From positions 1-64,000 of the forward strand of contig NZ_JACEZS010000025.1 in the NCBI RefSeq assembly GCF_014042365.1: DNA of 64,000 nt. The letters are read 5' to 3'. Below the pieces are notes generated by a model. It saw nothing but the letters and a program-made list of their open reading frames with translations. It did not search any database and had not been told where the DNA came from. Of the stretch, positions 8,219 through 16,620 are shown piece after piece (position 1 is the first letter of the stretch; every line of letters begins with the position of its first letter). This stretch comes from Rugamonas fusca. Its GTDB lineage: Bacteria > Pseudomonadota > Gammaproteobacteria > Burkholderiales > Burkholderiaceae_D. The position numbers were made by a program, and so were the translations under genes.

Positions 8219-8881
8219 ATGTCCCTGACGTTGTACTATCACCCGCTGGCATCGTACTGCCACAAGGTGTTGATCGCGCTGTACGAGAATGGCACGCCGT
8301 TCGAGAAGCGTCTGATCGACCTGGGCAAGGAGGATGACCGCGCGGCGCTGGCGGCCGTCTGGCCGCCGGTACGCTTTCCCGTGCTGCGCGATCACGCGCG
8401 CGGGCGCGACGTTCCCGAGTCCACCATCATCATCGAATACCTGGACCACCACTATCGCGGCCACCGCCCCCTGATCCCCGCCGACTGGAACGACGCGCTC
8501 GACGTGCGGCTGTGGGAGCGCTTCTTCGACGGCTATGTGCAAGACCCCATGCAGCGCATCGTGGCTGACCGCCTGTACAACACCAAGGCCGACATGGCAT
8601 CCCAGCGCGCCATGCTGACCACGGCCTATGGCATGCTCGAACAACAACTGGGCGAACGCAACTGGGTGGCGGGCTCAGGCTTCAGCATGGCCGACTGCGC
8701 GGCGGCCCCGGCCCTGTTCTATGCCAGCACGCTGGTGCCGATACCGGCCGGCCACCACCACTTGCACGCCTATTTCACGCGCCTCATGGACCGGCCATCC
8801 GCACGCCGCGTGCTGGAGGAAGCCAAGCCCTATTTCCAGTTCTATCCATTCGAGGAAGCGATACCGCAACGTTTTCGCTGA
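8219..8881 (+). CDS. Glutathione S-transferase family protein
   Basis: Cytosolic GST-like protein of 220 residues. The thioredoxin-fold N-terminal domain begins MSLTLYYHPLASYCHKVLIALYENG; Ser and Cys in LASYCHK are candidate glutathione-activating residues. PVRFPVLRDH carries the cis-proline and PESTIIIEYLDHHY the ESxxI glutathione-gamma-glutamyl site. The helical C-terminal domain contains FSMADCAAAPALFYA, the N-capping motif typical of GSTs. The ATG at 8219 has GAGGAG 8 nt upstream. It is convergent with the DMT transporter gene, with 4 bp between the stops. Confidence 0.88.
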   Translation: MSLTLYYHPLASYCHKVLIALYENGTPFEKRLIDLGKEDDRAALAAVWPPVRFPVLRDHARGRDVPESTIIIEYLDHHYRGHRPLIPADWNDALDVRLWERFFDGYVQDPMQRIVADRLYNTKADMASQRAMLTTAYGMLEQQLGERNWVAGSGFSMADCAAAPALFYASTLVPIPAGHHHLHAYFTRLMDRPSARRVLEEAKPYFQFYPFEEAIPQRFR

Positions 8882-8885
8882 CGTC

Positions 8886-9785
8886 CTAGCGGCGCGACGA
8901 GACGACGATACCGCCCACAATCAGCGCGAACGCGGCCACGTGATAGCCATGCGGCGCCTCGCCAAGAAATGCGGACGACATCAGCGCCGCGAACAAGGGC
9001 GTGAGATTGACAAAGAAGGCGCCAATGGCCGGTCCCGCCTCGCGCACGCCCTCGCCCCAGCAGCGGAACGCGATCACGGCCGGACACACGGCCACGTACA
9101 GCAAGGCCGCCGCCAGCGTCCAGCTCCATTGCACGGGCGCGCTGCCCAGCGCCCATTCGCCGGCCGCGAACGCGCCCGACCAGACGGCGCCAAACGCCAC
9201 CTGCGCCAGCAGGAAGCTGGCCCAGTTGGCGCGCAAGTCGGCCGGCTCGAGCGCGCGCGTGAGCAGCCAGCTGTACAGCGACCAGGCGATGCTGGCCAGG
9301 ATCATGAACAAATCGCCCGCCACCAGCCGCAGCGCCAGCAAGTGCTGCCACTGGCCGCGCGCCAGCACCAGCAGCACGCCGGCGATCGACAGCACGGCCC
9401 CCGCCATCTGTCGCCGCGTGACGCGGGCGCCAAACCACAGCCAGCCCGTCAGCATCATCCATACCGGCATGCCCGATGCCACCAGCGTCACGTTGATCGG
9501 GGTGGACGTTTGCAGCGCCAGGTATTGCAGCGCGTTGTACATGCCAATGCCCAGCAGGCCCAGCATGGCGAAGCGGCGCCAGTGTGGCCACAGGCTGCTG
9601 CCGCGGCGGAAGATGGGGCCGGCCAGCGGCAACAGGATGACGAAGGCGATCAGCCAGCGCAGGAAATTGAGCAGGATGGGCGGCACCATCTCATGCACCA
9701 GGCGCCCGACGATGGCGTTACCGGCCCACAGCAAGGGCGGAATGGTCAACAGCAAGGCGGTCCGGGGCGTGAGGCGATGGGTCAT
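8886..9785 (-). CDS. DMT superfamily EamA-type transporter
   Basis: A 299-residue inner-membrane protein with about ten predicted hydrophobic helices in two EamA repeats. The first starts LLLTIPPLLWAGNAIVGRLVHEMVPP and includes LNFLRWLIAF; the second starts near GDLFMILASIAWSLYSWLLTRAL and ends SSAFLGEAPHGYHVAAFALIVGGIVVSSRR. Family members export amino acids, nucleosides or other metabolites; the substrate here is unknown. It stands alone, convergent with the GST gene and divergent from the porin gene. Confidence 0.88.
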   Translation of the reverse strand: MTHRLTPRTALLLTIPPLLWAGNAIVGRLVHEMVPPILLNFLRWLIAFVILLPLAGPIFRRGSSLWPHWRRFAMLGLLGIGMYNALQYLALQTSTPINVTLVASGMPVWMMLTGWLWFGARVTRRQMAGAVLSIAGVLLVLARGQWQHLLALRLVAGDLFMILASIAWSLYSWLLTRALEPADLRANWASFLLAQVAFGAVWSGAFAAGEWALGSAPVQWSWTLAAALLYVAVCPAVIAFRCWGEGVREAGPAIGAFFVNLTPLFAALMSSAFLGEAPHGYHVAAFALIVGGIVVSSRR

Positions 9786-10032
9786 GCGGCGTTTCCAATA
9801 AGATCAAACATGCAAGCTTTAGCCCTTGAGCATACCCGATCCCGCCCGATTCCGCCGCGATGCGCCCGAAAATGACCTGTACCGGCGCCGCCACAATGGC
9901 CGCGCAGGCATCGTCCAGCCCAGCAATTAAAGGTAAAATAAAGTTCAACCTTTTATAACATTGCCAGTGTGACCGGCGCCTCGCCTTGCTCCGGACACAG
10001 CGCCACCGCCCGCCGGACTGAAAGGAACTGCC

Positions 10033-11046
10033 ATGCGTCCCACCCTGTCCGCCCTGGCGGCTGCCTTCTCGCTCTGCCTGCCTGCATGGTGCATGGCGCA
10101 GCAAACCGGGGTCCGGGTCTACGGCATCCTGGATGTTTTTGCCGGCAATACCAACACCAGCGGCGGCGTGGCCGCCAGGGCCATCAACAATGGCGGCATG
10201 ACCACGTCCTACTACGGCATCGGTGGCAGCGAGGAACTTGGACAGGGCGTCAAGACCGTGTTCGCGCTGGAAGGCGTGGTGCGGCTCGATACGGGCGAAT
10301 CGGGCCGCTTCCCCAATGACCCGCTGTTTTCCCGCGCCGCCTACGTGGGCCTGAACGGCGACTTTGGCACCATCAAGCTGGGCCGGGTACCCAATCCCCT
10401 GTTCCAGGCCTCGGCCGCCGTCAATCCCTACGCCTACTCGACGCGCTTCTCGCCCCTGATGACGCAGCTGTGGAGCGCGCCTTACGGGGTCGCCGTCACG
10501 GGCGACACGGGCTGGAGCAACGCCCTGCACTACACCTCGCCCACCCTCGGTGGCGTCACGCTCGTGGGCCAGTACGCGCCGGGCGAAAACCCGGCCACGT
10601 CCAGCCACAACGCGGCCGCCGTGCTGCGCTACGAGGCCGGGCCGCTGCTGCTGGTGGCCGGCGGCCAGCGCGTCGAAGCCGGGCTGGGCATTACCACGGC
10701 CGCGCCACGCCAGGATACCTGGCTGCTGGGCGTGTCCTATGACCTGCGCGCCGTCAAGCTGTACGGCAGCTACGACCGCAACCGGACCGACCTCACGGGC
10801 CGCCGCACGCGCACGGCGCAACTGGGCCTGCAAGTGCCGTCCGGCTCGGGCCGCTACCTGCTGGCCTGGGCCCGCTCGCGCGAGGATGGCTTGAACCGCC
10901 CCGAATTCCGGCGCGACACGGCCACCGCCGGCTACGACTACAGCCTGTCCGTGCGCACCGACGTCTACGCCGTGTTCGTGTACGACAAGCTGAGCACGGC
11001 CAGCGATGGCAACACGACGGCGCTGGGCATACGCCACAAATTCTAG
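10033..11046 (+). CDS. Gram-negative general porin
   Basis: Outer-membrane beta-barrel of 337 residues. The signal peptide (about residues 1-22) ends at AWCMAQ. The mature N-terminus (VRVYGILDVFAG) and the stretch SYYGIGGSEELGQGVKTVFALEG are typical of the trimeric betaproteobacterial porins (Omp32 type). RAAYVGLNGDFGTIKLGRVPNP corresponds to the strand before the constriction loop. The protein ends in phenylalanine (IRHKF), the usual signal for BAM insertion. A good RBS (GAAAGGA) precedes the ATG. Confidence 0.92.
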   Translation: MRPTLSALAAAFSLCLPAWCMAQQTGVRVYGILDVFAGNTNTSGGVAARAINNGGMTTSYYGIGGSEELGQGVKTVFALEGVVRLDTGESGRFPNDPLFSRAAYVGLNGDFGTIKLGRVPNPLFQASAAVNPYAYSTRFSPLMTQLWSAPYGVAVTGDTGWSNALHYTSPTLGGVTLVGQYAPGENPATSSHNAAAVLRYEAGPLLLVAGGQRVEAGLGITTAAPRQDTWLLGVSYDLRAVKLYGSYDRNRTDLTGRRTRTAQLGLQVPSGSGRYLLAWARSREDGLNRPEFRRDTATAGYDYSLSVRTDVYAVFVYDKLSTASDGNTTALGIRHKF

Positions 11047-11085
11047 GCGCCGCAACCTAAACTTGCCCGGCAGCAGCGATAGAAT

Positions 11086-11111
11086 TACCGCCCCCGGCGC
11101 CGGGCGCGGTA
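11086..11111. promoter_or_regulatory. Perfectly centred GC-rich palindrome upstream of the DUF3460 gene
   Basis: TACCGCCCCCGGC and GCCGGGCGCGGTA form a 13-bp inverted repeat with one mismatch and no spacer, 34 bp before the DUF3460 start. A TAAAAT box (11110-11115) overlaps its right edge. It could be a porin terminator without a U-tract or an operator over the promoter of DUF3460-scpA-panC. Confidence 0.4.
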
Positions 11112-11145
11112 AAATACGCGCTGCTGACTCACCCAACTAGCCATT

Positions 11146-11355
11146 ATGAAACTCACTAAACAACATCAGTTGTACGAATCCGACCATACCCTGTTCATCA
11201 AGGCCCTGAAAGCCAAGCACCCCGAGATCGAAAAAGGCCAGCAGGAAGGCCGCGCCCGCCTGTGGGACAAGGCCCCCCTGTCGCTGGACGAGCAGCAACG
11301 CCAGCTCGCCTCGGCCGTCAAGCAACAGGCTTACGTCTACCAGAACAAAGTCTAA
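11146..11355 (+). CDS. DUF3460 family protein
   Basis: Small basic cytoplasmic protein of 69 residues. It matches the betaproteobacterial DUF3460 pattern: YESDHTLFIKALKAKHPEIEKGQQEGRARLWDK, then a helical tail with AYVYQ. Function is unknown. It is 18 bp upstream of scpA on the same strand and likely in the same transcript, as is usual for this family. Confidence 0.85.
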   Translation: MKLTKQHQLYESDHTLFIKALKAKHPEIEKGQQEGRARLWDKAPLSLDEQQRQLASAVKQQAYVYQNKV

Positions 11356-11373
11356 GCACGCCAGGCGGGCAAG

Positions 11374-12360
11374 ATGTTGCCAGAGGAAACGGCGAGCGCC
11401 GGCGCGCTGACGCCGGGCGGAGACGCTGCGCTCGCCGTGGCCGAACCGCTGGCCGAGGCGCTGGCCGCAGCCCAGGCGGCAGCCAGCGACGCGGCGACGG
11501 ACACGGCCACCATGCTGGCCCAGGCGGCCGCGCCCGCCGATAGCGCCGGCGCATCGCGCACCGATGGCGCCCCGGCCGAGGGCGCCGCCTTGGCACGCCT
11601 GTACGGCGAACCGCTGCTGCGCCTGCCGACCGACCTCTACATCCCGCCCGATGCGCTGGAAATCTTCCTGGAAGCGTTCGAAGGTCCGCTCGACCTGCTG
11701 CTGTACCTGATCCGCAAGCAGAACTTCAACATCCTCGACATCCCGATGGCGCAGGTCACCCTGCAATACCTGAAGTATGTCGAGCAGATCCGCCTGTCCA
11801 ACCTGGAGCTGGCGGCCGAATACCTGCTGATGGCGGCCATGCTGATCGAAATTAAATCGCGCATGCTGCTGCCGCAGAAAAAGGCCGAGCACGAGGACGA
11901 AGCCGGCGACCCGCGCGCCGAGCTGGTGCGCCGCCTGCTCGAATACGAACAGATCAAGCTGGCCGCCTACGACCTGAACACGATCCCCCAGGTGGGCCGC
12001 GACTTCGTGCGCACCCAGATCTTCATCGAGCAAAGCCTGGTGCCGACCTGGCCCGACGTGGCCGCCGTGGACCTGCAGCAAGTGTGGCTCGACGTCCTCA
12101 AGCGCGCCAAGCTGACCCAGCACCACAAGATCAGCCGCGAGGAACTGTCCGTGCGCGAGCACATGACGGCCATCCTGCGCAAGCTGCAAAGCGCGCGCTT
12201 CGTGGAATTTGCCGACCTGTTCGACATCGCCGGCGGCGCGCCCGTGGTGGTGGTCAACTTTGTCGCCCTGCTGGAACTGGCCAAGGAAACCCTGATCGAA
12301 ATCACCCAGGCCGAACCGTTCGCACCGATCTACGTGCGCCTGGCCTACTCGCCCGCCTGA
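11374..12360 (+). CDS. scpA: Segregation and condensation protein A
   Basis: Kleisin subunit of the Smc-ScpAB chromosome-organising complex. The N-terminal Smc-binding domain is clear at about residues 95-180 (FEGPLDLLLYLIRKQNFNILDIPMAQV...YLLMAAMLIEIKSRMLLP). The C-terminal winged helix is around SVREHMTAILRKLQSARFVEFADLF. Length 328 residues includes an Ala-rich, low-complexity N-terminal extension of about 75 residues; the core starts near RLYGEPLLRLPTDLYIPPDALEIF. No scpB is visible nearby. It lies between DUF3460 and panC and is probably co-transcribed with both. Confidence 0.93.
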   Translation: MLPEETASAGALTPGGDAALAVAEPLAEALAAAQAAASDAATDTATMLAQAAAPADSAGASRTDGAPAEGAALARLYGEPLLRLPTDLYIPPDALEIFLEAFEGPLDLLLYLIRKQNFNILDIPMAQVTLQYLKYVEQIRLSNLELAAEYLLMAAMLIEIKSRMLLPQKKAEHEDEAGDPRAELVRRLLEYEQIKLAAYDLNTIPQVGRDFVRTQIFIEQSLVPTWPDVAAVDLQQVWLDVLKRAKLTQHHKISREELSVREHMTAILRKLQSARFVEFADLFDIAGGAPVVVVNFVALLELAKETLIEITQAEPFAPIYVRLAYSPA

Positions 12361-12403
12361 CGGCCGCCCACTGAATTCTTTTTACGCCCATCGCACCCTA
12401 GCC

Positions 12404-13243
12404 ATGAAAATCATCTCCTCCATCGAAGAATTGCGCGACCAACTGAGCGGCCAGCTGCGCACCGCGTTCGTGCCCACCATGGGCAATCTGCACGAAGGCC
12501 ATTTGTCGCTGATGCGGCTGGCGCGCAAGCACGGCGACCCCGTGGTGGCCTCCATCTTCGTCAACCGGCTGCAGTTCGGCCCCAACGAAGACTTCGAAAA
12601 ATACCCGCGCACCTTCCAGGCCGACGTGGAAAAGCTGGAAAAGGAAGGCGTGTACGTGCTGTTCGCGCCGACGGAAAAAGACCTGTACCCGGAACCGCAG
12701 GAATTCCGCATCCGCCCGCCGGACGACCTGGGCAACACGCTGGAAGGTGAATTCCGCCCTGGCTTCTTCGGTGGCGTGACGACGGTGGTGATGAAGCTGT
12801 TCTCCTGCGTGCAGCCGCGCGTGGCCGTGTTCGGCAAGAAGGATTACCAGCAGCTCATGATCGTGCGCAACATGGCGCGCCAGTTCGCGCTGCCGACGGA
12901 AATCATCGCGGCCGAGACCTACCGCGCCGACGACGGCCTGGCGCTGTCCTCGCGCAATATGTACCTGTCGGAAGCGGAGCGGGCCGAAGCGCCGGCCCTG
13001 TTCCAGAGCCTGAACTTCGTGGCCAACGAAATGCGCGCCGGCCACCTGGACATCTTCCAGCTCGAGCACAAGGCGATGGAAGACCTGGCCAAGCGCGGCT
13101 GGAAACCGGACTACATTTCGATCCGCAAGCGTATCGACCTGCAACCGCCGAGCGCCGGCGACCTGGCCCAAGGCACGCCGCTGGTGGTGCTGGCCGCGGC
13201 CAAGCTGGGCGGCACCCGCCTGATCGACAACCTGGAAATTTAA
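12404..13243 (+). CDS. panC: Pantothenate synthetase (pantoate--beta-alanine ligase)
   Basis: Joins pantoate and beta-alanine with ATP in coenzyme A biosynthesis. Family signatures: VPTMGNLHEGHLSLMRLA (HIGH-like nucleotide site), SIFVNRLQFGPNEDFEKYPRT (pantoate site), FGKKDYQQLMIVRNM, and ALSSRNMYLS (KMSKS-like). Length 279 residues is normal. It is 43 bp downstream of scpA. panB and panD are not in the window. A degenerate REP follows its stop codon. Confidence 0.96.
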   Translation: MKIISSIEELRDQLSGQLRTAFVPTMGNLHEGHLSLMRLARKHGDPVVASIFVNRLQFGPNEDFEKYPRTFQADVEKLEKEGVYVLFAPTEKDLYPEPQEFRIRPPDDLGNTLEGEFRPGFFGGVTTVVMKLFSCVQPRVAVFGKKDYQQLMIVRNMARQFALPTEIIAAETYRADDGLALSSRNMYLSEAERAEAPALFQSLNFVANEMRAGHLDIFQLEHKAMEDLAKRGWKPDYISIRKRIDLQPPSAGDLAQGTPLVVLAAAKLGGTRLIDNLEI

Positions 13244-13254
13244 CCCCAAGAAAA

Positions 13255-13308
13255 ATCGGGGACGTAACACGGTTTTGCCTGCCGGTAAAATCCGGGACGT
13301 CCCCCGAT
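13255..13308. repeat. Degenerate REP upstream of the RAYT gene
   Basis: ATCGGGGACGTAACACGGTTTT (arm from 13255) faces a decayed inverted arm AAAATCCGGGACGTCCCCCGAT ending at 13308. The left arm matches the REP at 7154-7201. It is oriented opposite to the REP copies at the other end of the transposase gene. Confidence 0.75.
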
Positions 13309-13396
13309 GCCCGATCGCGCCCTGTGCCAGGGCTATGTCAACACCAGCATCGCGATCCCATGCTAGCCTCCAGCAATATAACTAGCGGAGCTCGCC

Positions 13397-14092
13397 ATGC
13401 CTCGCCATGCACGTATCATCCTCGCCAACGTGCCGATCCATCTGGTTCAGCGCGGACATAATCGCCAGGCGTGCTTCTTTGCCGATGCCGATTATCAGAC
13501 CTACCAACATTTGCTGCGCGATCACACTGCGGCATCGGACTGCGCCCTCCATGCCTATGCATTGATGGGCAACCATGTGCATCTGCTGCTGTCCTCGGCC
13601 ACGCCCGCCGGGCCAGCCACCTTGATGAAGGCCGTGAATCAACGCTATGTCCGCTACATCAACAAGAAGTACCAACGCACCGGCACGCTGTGGCAAGGCC
13701 GCTTTCACTCTTCCCTGACGGAAGAACCAGCGTATTTCTTCGCCTGCCATCGCTATATCGAACTGAACCCTGTGCGGGCGGGCGTGGTGGCCCATCCCGC
13801 CCACTACCGCTGGTCCAGCTACCGCGCCAATGCCGAGGGGGCATCGAACCCGCTGCTGCAAGCCCATCCGTTGTACGATGCCTTGGGCGACAGCCCGGAC
13901 CAACGCCAGCGGACCTACCGGGAATTGTTTGCGCACGAGCTGCAGGCTGACGTGCTGGCGCAGATACGGCAAGCCAGCAACGGCAATTACGCGCTGGGCA
14001 CGGCGCGCTACACGACGCAGTTGCGGCAAGCCTTGGGGCCTATGGTGATGCCAGGCAAGAGCGGCCGGCCAGCCAACTCAACGCCGCGATGA
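13397..14092 (+). CDS. REP-associated tyrosine transposase (RAYT, TnpA_REP)
   Basis: Y1-type HUH single-strand DNA transposase of 231 residues, related to IS200/IS605 TnpA but domesticated for REP mobility. The metal-binding HUH is HVH in ALMGNHVHLLLS at about residue 60. GTLWQGRFHSSL follows, and the nucleophilic tyrosine is in HRYIELNPVRAGVV near residue 120. The N-terminus (ARIILANVPIHLVQRGHNRQ) is typical of RAYTs. REP sequences of a single family lie on both sides in opposite orientation, the expected architecture. Confidence 0.92.
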   Translation: MPRHARIILANVPIHLVQRGHNRQACFFADADYQTYQHLLRDHTAASDCALHAYALMGNHVHLLLSSATPAGPATLMKAVNQRYVRYINKKYQRTGTLWQGRFHSSLTEEPAYFFACHRYIELNPVRAGVVAHPAHYRWSSYRANAEGASNPLLQAHPLYDALGDSPDQRQRTYRELFAHELQADVLAQIRQASNGNYALGTARYTTQLRQALGPMVMPGKSGRPANSTPR

Positions 14093-14114
14093 CGTGATTT
14101 TCATACCGGGCAGC

Positions 14115-14174
14115 AAAACCGTGTTACGTCCCCGATTTTTCCAGGCGGGAAAACCGTGTTACGTCCCCGATTTT
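14115..14174. repeat. Two directly repeated REP units downstream of the RAYT gene
   Basis: AAAACCGTGTTACGTCCCCG occurs at 14115-14134 and again at 14150-14169, both followed by ATTTT and 35 bp apart. They are inverted relative to the REP at 13255 and equal to the right arm of the REP at 7154-7201. Such paired units are called BIMEs in other genomes. Confidence 0.85.
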
Positions 14175-14182
14175 GCTGCGGC

Positions 14183-15391
14183 TTAGCTGGCGAGGTTCTG
14201 GGCCCAGCACAGGGCCGACAGGTGGGCCTTGTTTACGTCCAGCGGCGTCAGGTTGAGCGACGCGGCCAGCGAGGCCACCAGCGCGGAATTGAGTTCGCAC
14301 GCTTCGGCCAGCGCCAGGTAGGGGCCGTATTTGCCGCCGCGCGTGAGCAGCGCGGCCACCACGTCGTCCGACAACTGGATCGCTTCCAGCACTTCCTGCA
14401 TCGGGATGCCCAGCAAGCGGTCCAGCAGCGAGAACATGCCGGCCACGAAGATGTTTTCCGCTTCGCTCTTGCCCAGCGCGGCCTGGCCCAGCAGTTCGGC
14501 CAGGCGCCCCCGCACCACGGCCGTTTCCAGCAGCACCGGCGAATAGCCGCTGGTGCTGGCCGTGGCCAGCAGCAGCGTGAGCCAGCGGTACAGCGGCGTG
14601 TAGCCCAGCAGGGCCAGCGCCTGGCGCAGCGACTGTACTTCGCGCCCGGCGCCAAAGCCGGCCGAGTTGATGAAACGCAGCAGCTTGTAGGACAGCGTGG
14701 CGTCGCGCTTGAGCACGGCTTCGATCTGCTGGATGTCCGCTTCCTGCTTGACCATCTGCATCAGCTGCATGATGATGGTCTGGGCCGGGTTCATGCCCTT
14801 GGTGTCCGCGCCGGGACGGGGCGTCAGGTGCAGCTTGCCGACGAAGGCGTCCAGCCCCAGCGCGGCGCAGGCGTCGAAATCGGCCCAGGTGGTCACGGGA
14901 CGGCCCACCATGCGCACCGTCGATTGCTTGAGCAGCGCATAGCTGCGCGCTTGCGACGCCACGTCGGCGCCCGAGAACCGCACTTCCACGTAGGAGGCGA
15001 TGGTGGGCAGCCGGTTGCCGATGCGCGCCAGGTCGGCCTCGCGCAGCAGGATGCCGACGCCGCCGGCACGCAGCGCCTGCACCGCTTGCAGCGTGGAGGG
15101 ATTGGCCAGCTCGCTGGTCTTGATCGACAGCACCGTGTGCTCGGGCGGCATGTTGTACAAGGCGTCGGTCGACAACATGGCCGGCACGGCTTGCAGGAAC
15201 AGGGTCTTGTCGCGCAGCAGCCAGGTGCCGTCGTCACCATTGACCTGGCTGGCCACGAAGCCGACCAGCTCCTCCAGGTCCTGCGCCGTGAACGGTTCCA
15301 GCGACGACTGTTGCCACGTCAGCTCATACCCGACCACGCGCTGCTTGGGGTCGAGCAAGGGTTCGCGGACTAGAAAATTGGTTTGATGCAT
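14183..15391 (-). CDS. EAL-HDOD signalling protein (degenerate EAL)
   Basis: A 402-residue YuxH-type protein: an N-terminal EAL-like domain (about residues 1-190, FLVREPLLDPKQRVVGYELTW) and a C-terminal HDOD domain (about 195-400, DIQQIEAVLKRDATLSYKLLRFINSAGFG). The signature EAL is replaced by ELT and the usual metal ligands are not evident, so cyclic-di-GMP hydrolysis is unlikely; a binding or scaffold role is inferred. The start at 15391 (MHQTNFLVREPLLD) has GGAA 7 nt upstream. It is 62 bp downstream of cheZ at the end of the chemotaxis cluster. Confidence 0.82.
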   Translation of the reverse strand: MHQTNFLVREPLLDPKQRVVGYELTWQQSSLEPFTAQDLEELVGFVASQVNGDDGTWLLRDKTLFLQAVPAMLSTDALYNMPPEHTVLSIKTSELANPSTLQAVQALRAGGVGILLREADLARIGNRLPTIASYVEVRFSGADVASQARSYALLKQSTVRMVGRPVTTWADFDACAALGLDAFVGKLHLTPRPGADTKGMNPAQTIIMQLMQMVKQEADIQQIEAVLKRDATLSYKLLRFINSAGFGAGREVQSLRQALALLGYTPLYRWLTLLLATASTSGYSPVLLETAVVRGRLAELLGQAALGKSEAENIFVAGMFSLLDRLLGIPMQEVLEAIQLSDDVVAALLTRGGKYGPYLALAEACELNSALVASLAASLNLTPLDVNKAHLSALCWAQNLAS

Positions 15392-15453
15392 GGTGATGTT
15401 CCAGGAAGGCCCAACGCAGGCCACTGGCCGCCGGCCGCGACCGGCAACCCGCC

Positions 15454-16101
15454 TTAAAAGCCGAGACTGTCGAGCAGGTCGTCGACCTGGCTCTGGTCGG
15501 CCACCACACCTTCGCCGGCCGGGTCGATCTGCGGTCCGTTCAGCAGGCTGTTTTCATGCTCCTTGCGCAGTTGGTCCGGGGCGAAGTCGATCAGCATCTG
15601 AACCAGCTGCTGCTCCAGGTTCTGCGCGATCGAGGTGACCTTCTTGATCACCTGGCCGGTCAGGTCCTGGAAATCCTGGGCCATCATGATGTCCATCAGG
15701 TGGGCCTTGGTGGAGCCCGTGGCGGCGCCGGTGGCGCCCAGCGTGGCGACCGTCTGTTCGGCCAACGCCCGCCACTGCGCTTCGCTGGCGCCGCTGGCCA
15801 GCAACTGCTGCCAGGAGGCGCCCAGCTGGCGGGCGCCCGCCGCGATCTCATCTTGCAGGGGGCTGGCCGCGTCGGTGGCGTTCAATACCTTTTGCGCCGC
15901 GTCTTCGCTCAGGCGCGCCACGTAGTCGAGGCGGTCGCGGGCATCGGGAATATCCGAGGCCGCCTTTTCGATCAGCTTGTCCAGGCCCAGCCCACGCAGG
16001 CTTTCATGCAGCGCACGGGTCATGTGACCGATGCGCGACAGGAACTCCTCGCCCGGCTCCGCCATGTGCTGCAAGACGGCGCCGCTGTGATGCTCACCCA
16101 T
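15454..16101 (-). CDS. cheZ: Protein phosphatase CheZ
   Basis: Dephosphorylates CheY-P to end the tumble signal. Length 215 residues. The long four-helix region contains the catalytic motif AQDFQDLTGQVIKKV with Asp146 and Gln150, equivalent to E. coli D143 and Q147. The C-terminus VDDLLDSLGF is the classical CheY-binding tail. The ATG at 16101 lies 4 bp downstream of the cheY stop, indicating translational coupling. Confidence 0.95.
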   Translation of the reverse strand: MGEHHSGAVLQHMAEPGEEFLSRIGHMTRALHESLRGLGLDKLIEKAASDIPDARDRLDYVARLSEDAAQKVLNATDAASPLQDEIAAGARQLGASWQQLLASGASEAQWRALAEQTVATLGATGAATGSTKAHLMDIMMAQDFQDLTGQVIKKVTSIAQNLEQQLVQMLIDFAPDQLRKEHENSLLNGPQIDPAGEGVVADQSQVDDLLDSLGF

Positions 16102-16105
16102 GTTG

Positions 16106-16495
16106 TCAGGCCCCGAGTTTCTCGAAGATCTTGTTGAGCTTTTCGTCCAGCGTGGCGGCCGTGAACGGCTTGACCACATAACCATTGGCGCCGGCCTGGG
16201 CCGCCGCAATGATGTTTTCCTTCTTCGCTTCGGCAGTCACCATCAGCACCGGCAGCTTGGCCAGCGCGGGATCGGCACGGATGTTTTGCAGCATGGTCAG
16301 GCCGTCCATGTTCGGCATGTTCCAGTCCGACACCACGAAGTCGAACTGTTCGGCGCGCAACTTGGCCAGCGCCATCACGCCGTCCTCAGCCTCGTCGACG
16401 TTGGCATAACCCAGTTCTTTCAACAGATTCCGGACGATGCGGCGCATCGTCGAAAAATCGTCTACGACTAAAAATTTCATCTTTGGATCAGCCAT
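16106..16495 (-). CDS. cheY: Chemotaxis response regulator CheY
   Basis: Single receiver domain of 129 residues that binds the flagellar switch when phosphorylated. Acidic pocket Asp12/Asp13 (FLVVDD), phosphoacceptor Asp57 (VVSDWNMPNMDG), Thr in VLMVTAEA and Lys in YVVKPFT are all present, and KELGYANVDEAEDGVMAL is near-canonical enteric-type CheY sequence. It is followed by cheZ after 4 bp. The gap to cheB upstream is about 125 bp, so an internal promoter is possible. Confidence 0.95.
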   Translation of the reverse strand: MADPKMKFLVVDDFSTMRRIVRNLLKELGYANVDEAEDGVMALAKLRAEQFDFVVSDWNMPNMDGLTMLQNIRADPALAKLPVLMVTAEAKKENIIAAAQAGANGYVVKPFTAATLDEKLNKIFEKLGA

Positions 16496-16620
16496 GAATT
16501 ACTCCGTTGATTCTCTTACGCGGTTGTTAATAGTGACTACAATTGCCAGCAAGTTGTAGGATAGCATTTTCGTTGCTTGAAGGCGAACAAAGTCGCAGTA
16601 AAACGTCATCCTTGGACGGA

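Noticed and set aside
13255..14174. CRISPR-like spacing of repeated GTTACGTCCCC units
   Set aside because: There are only a few units, in both orientations, without regular spacers or cas genes; a RAYT lies between them, so they are REPs.
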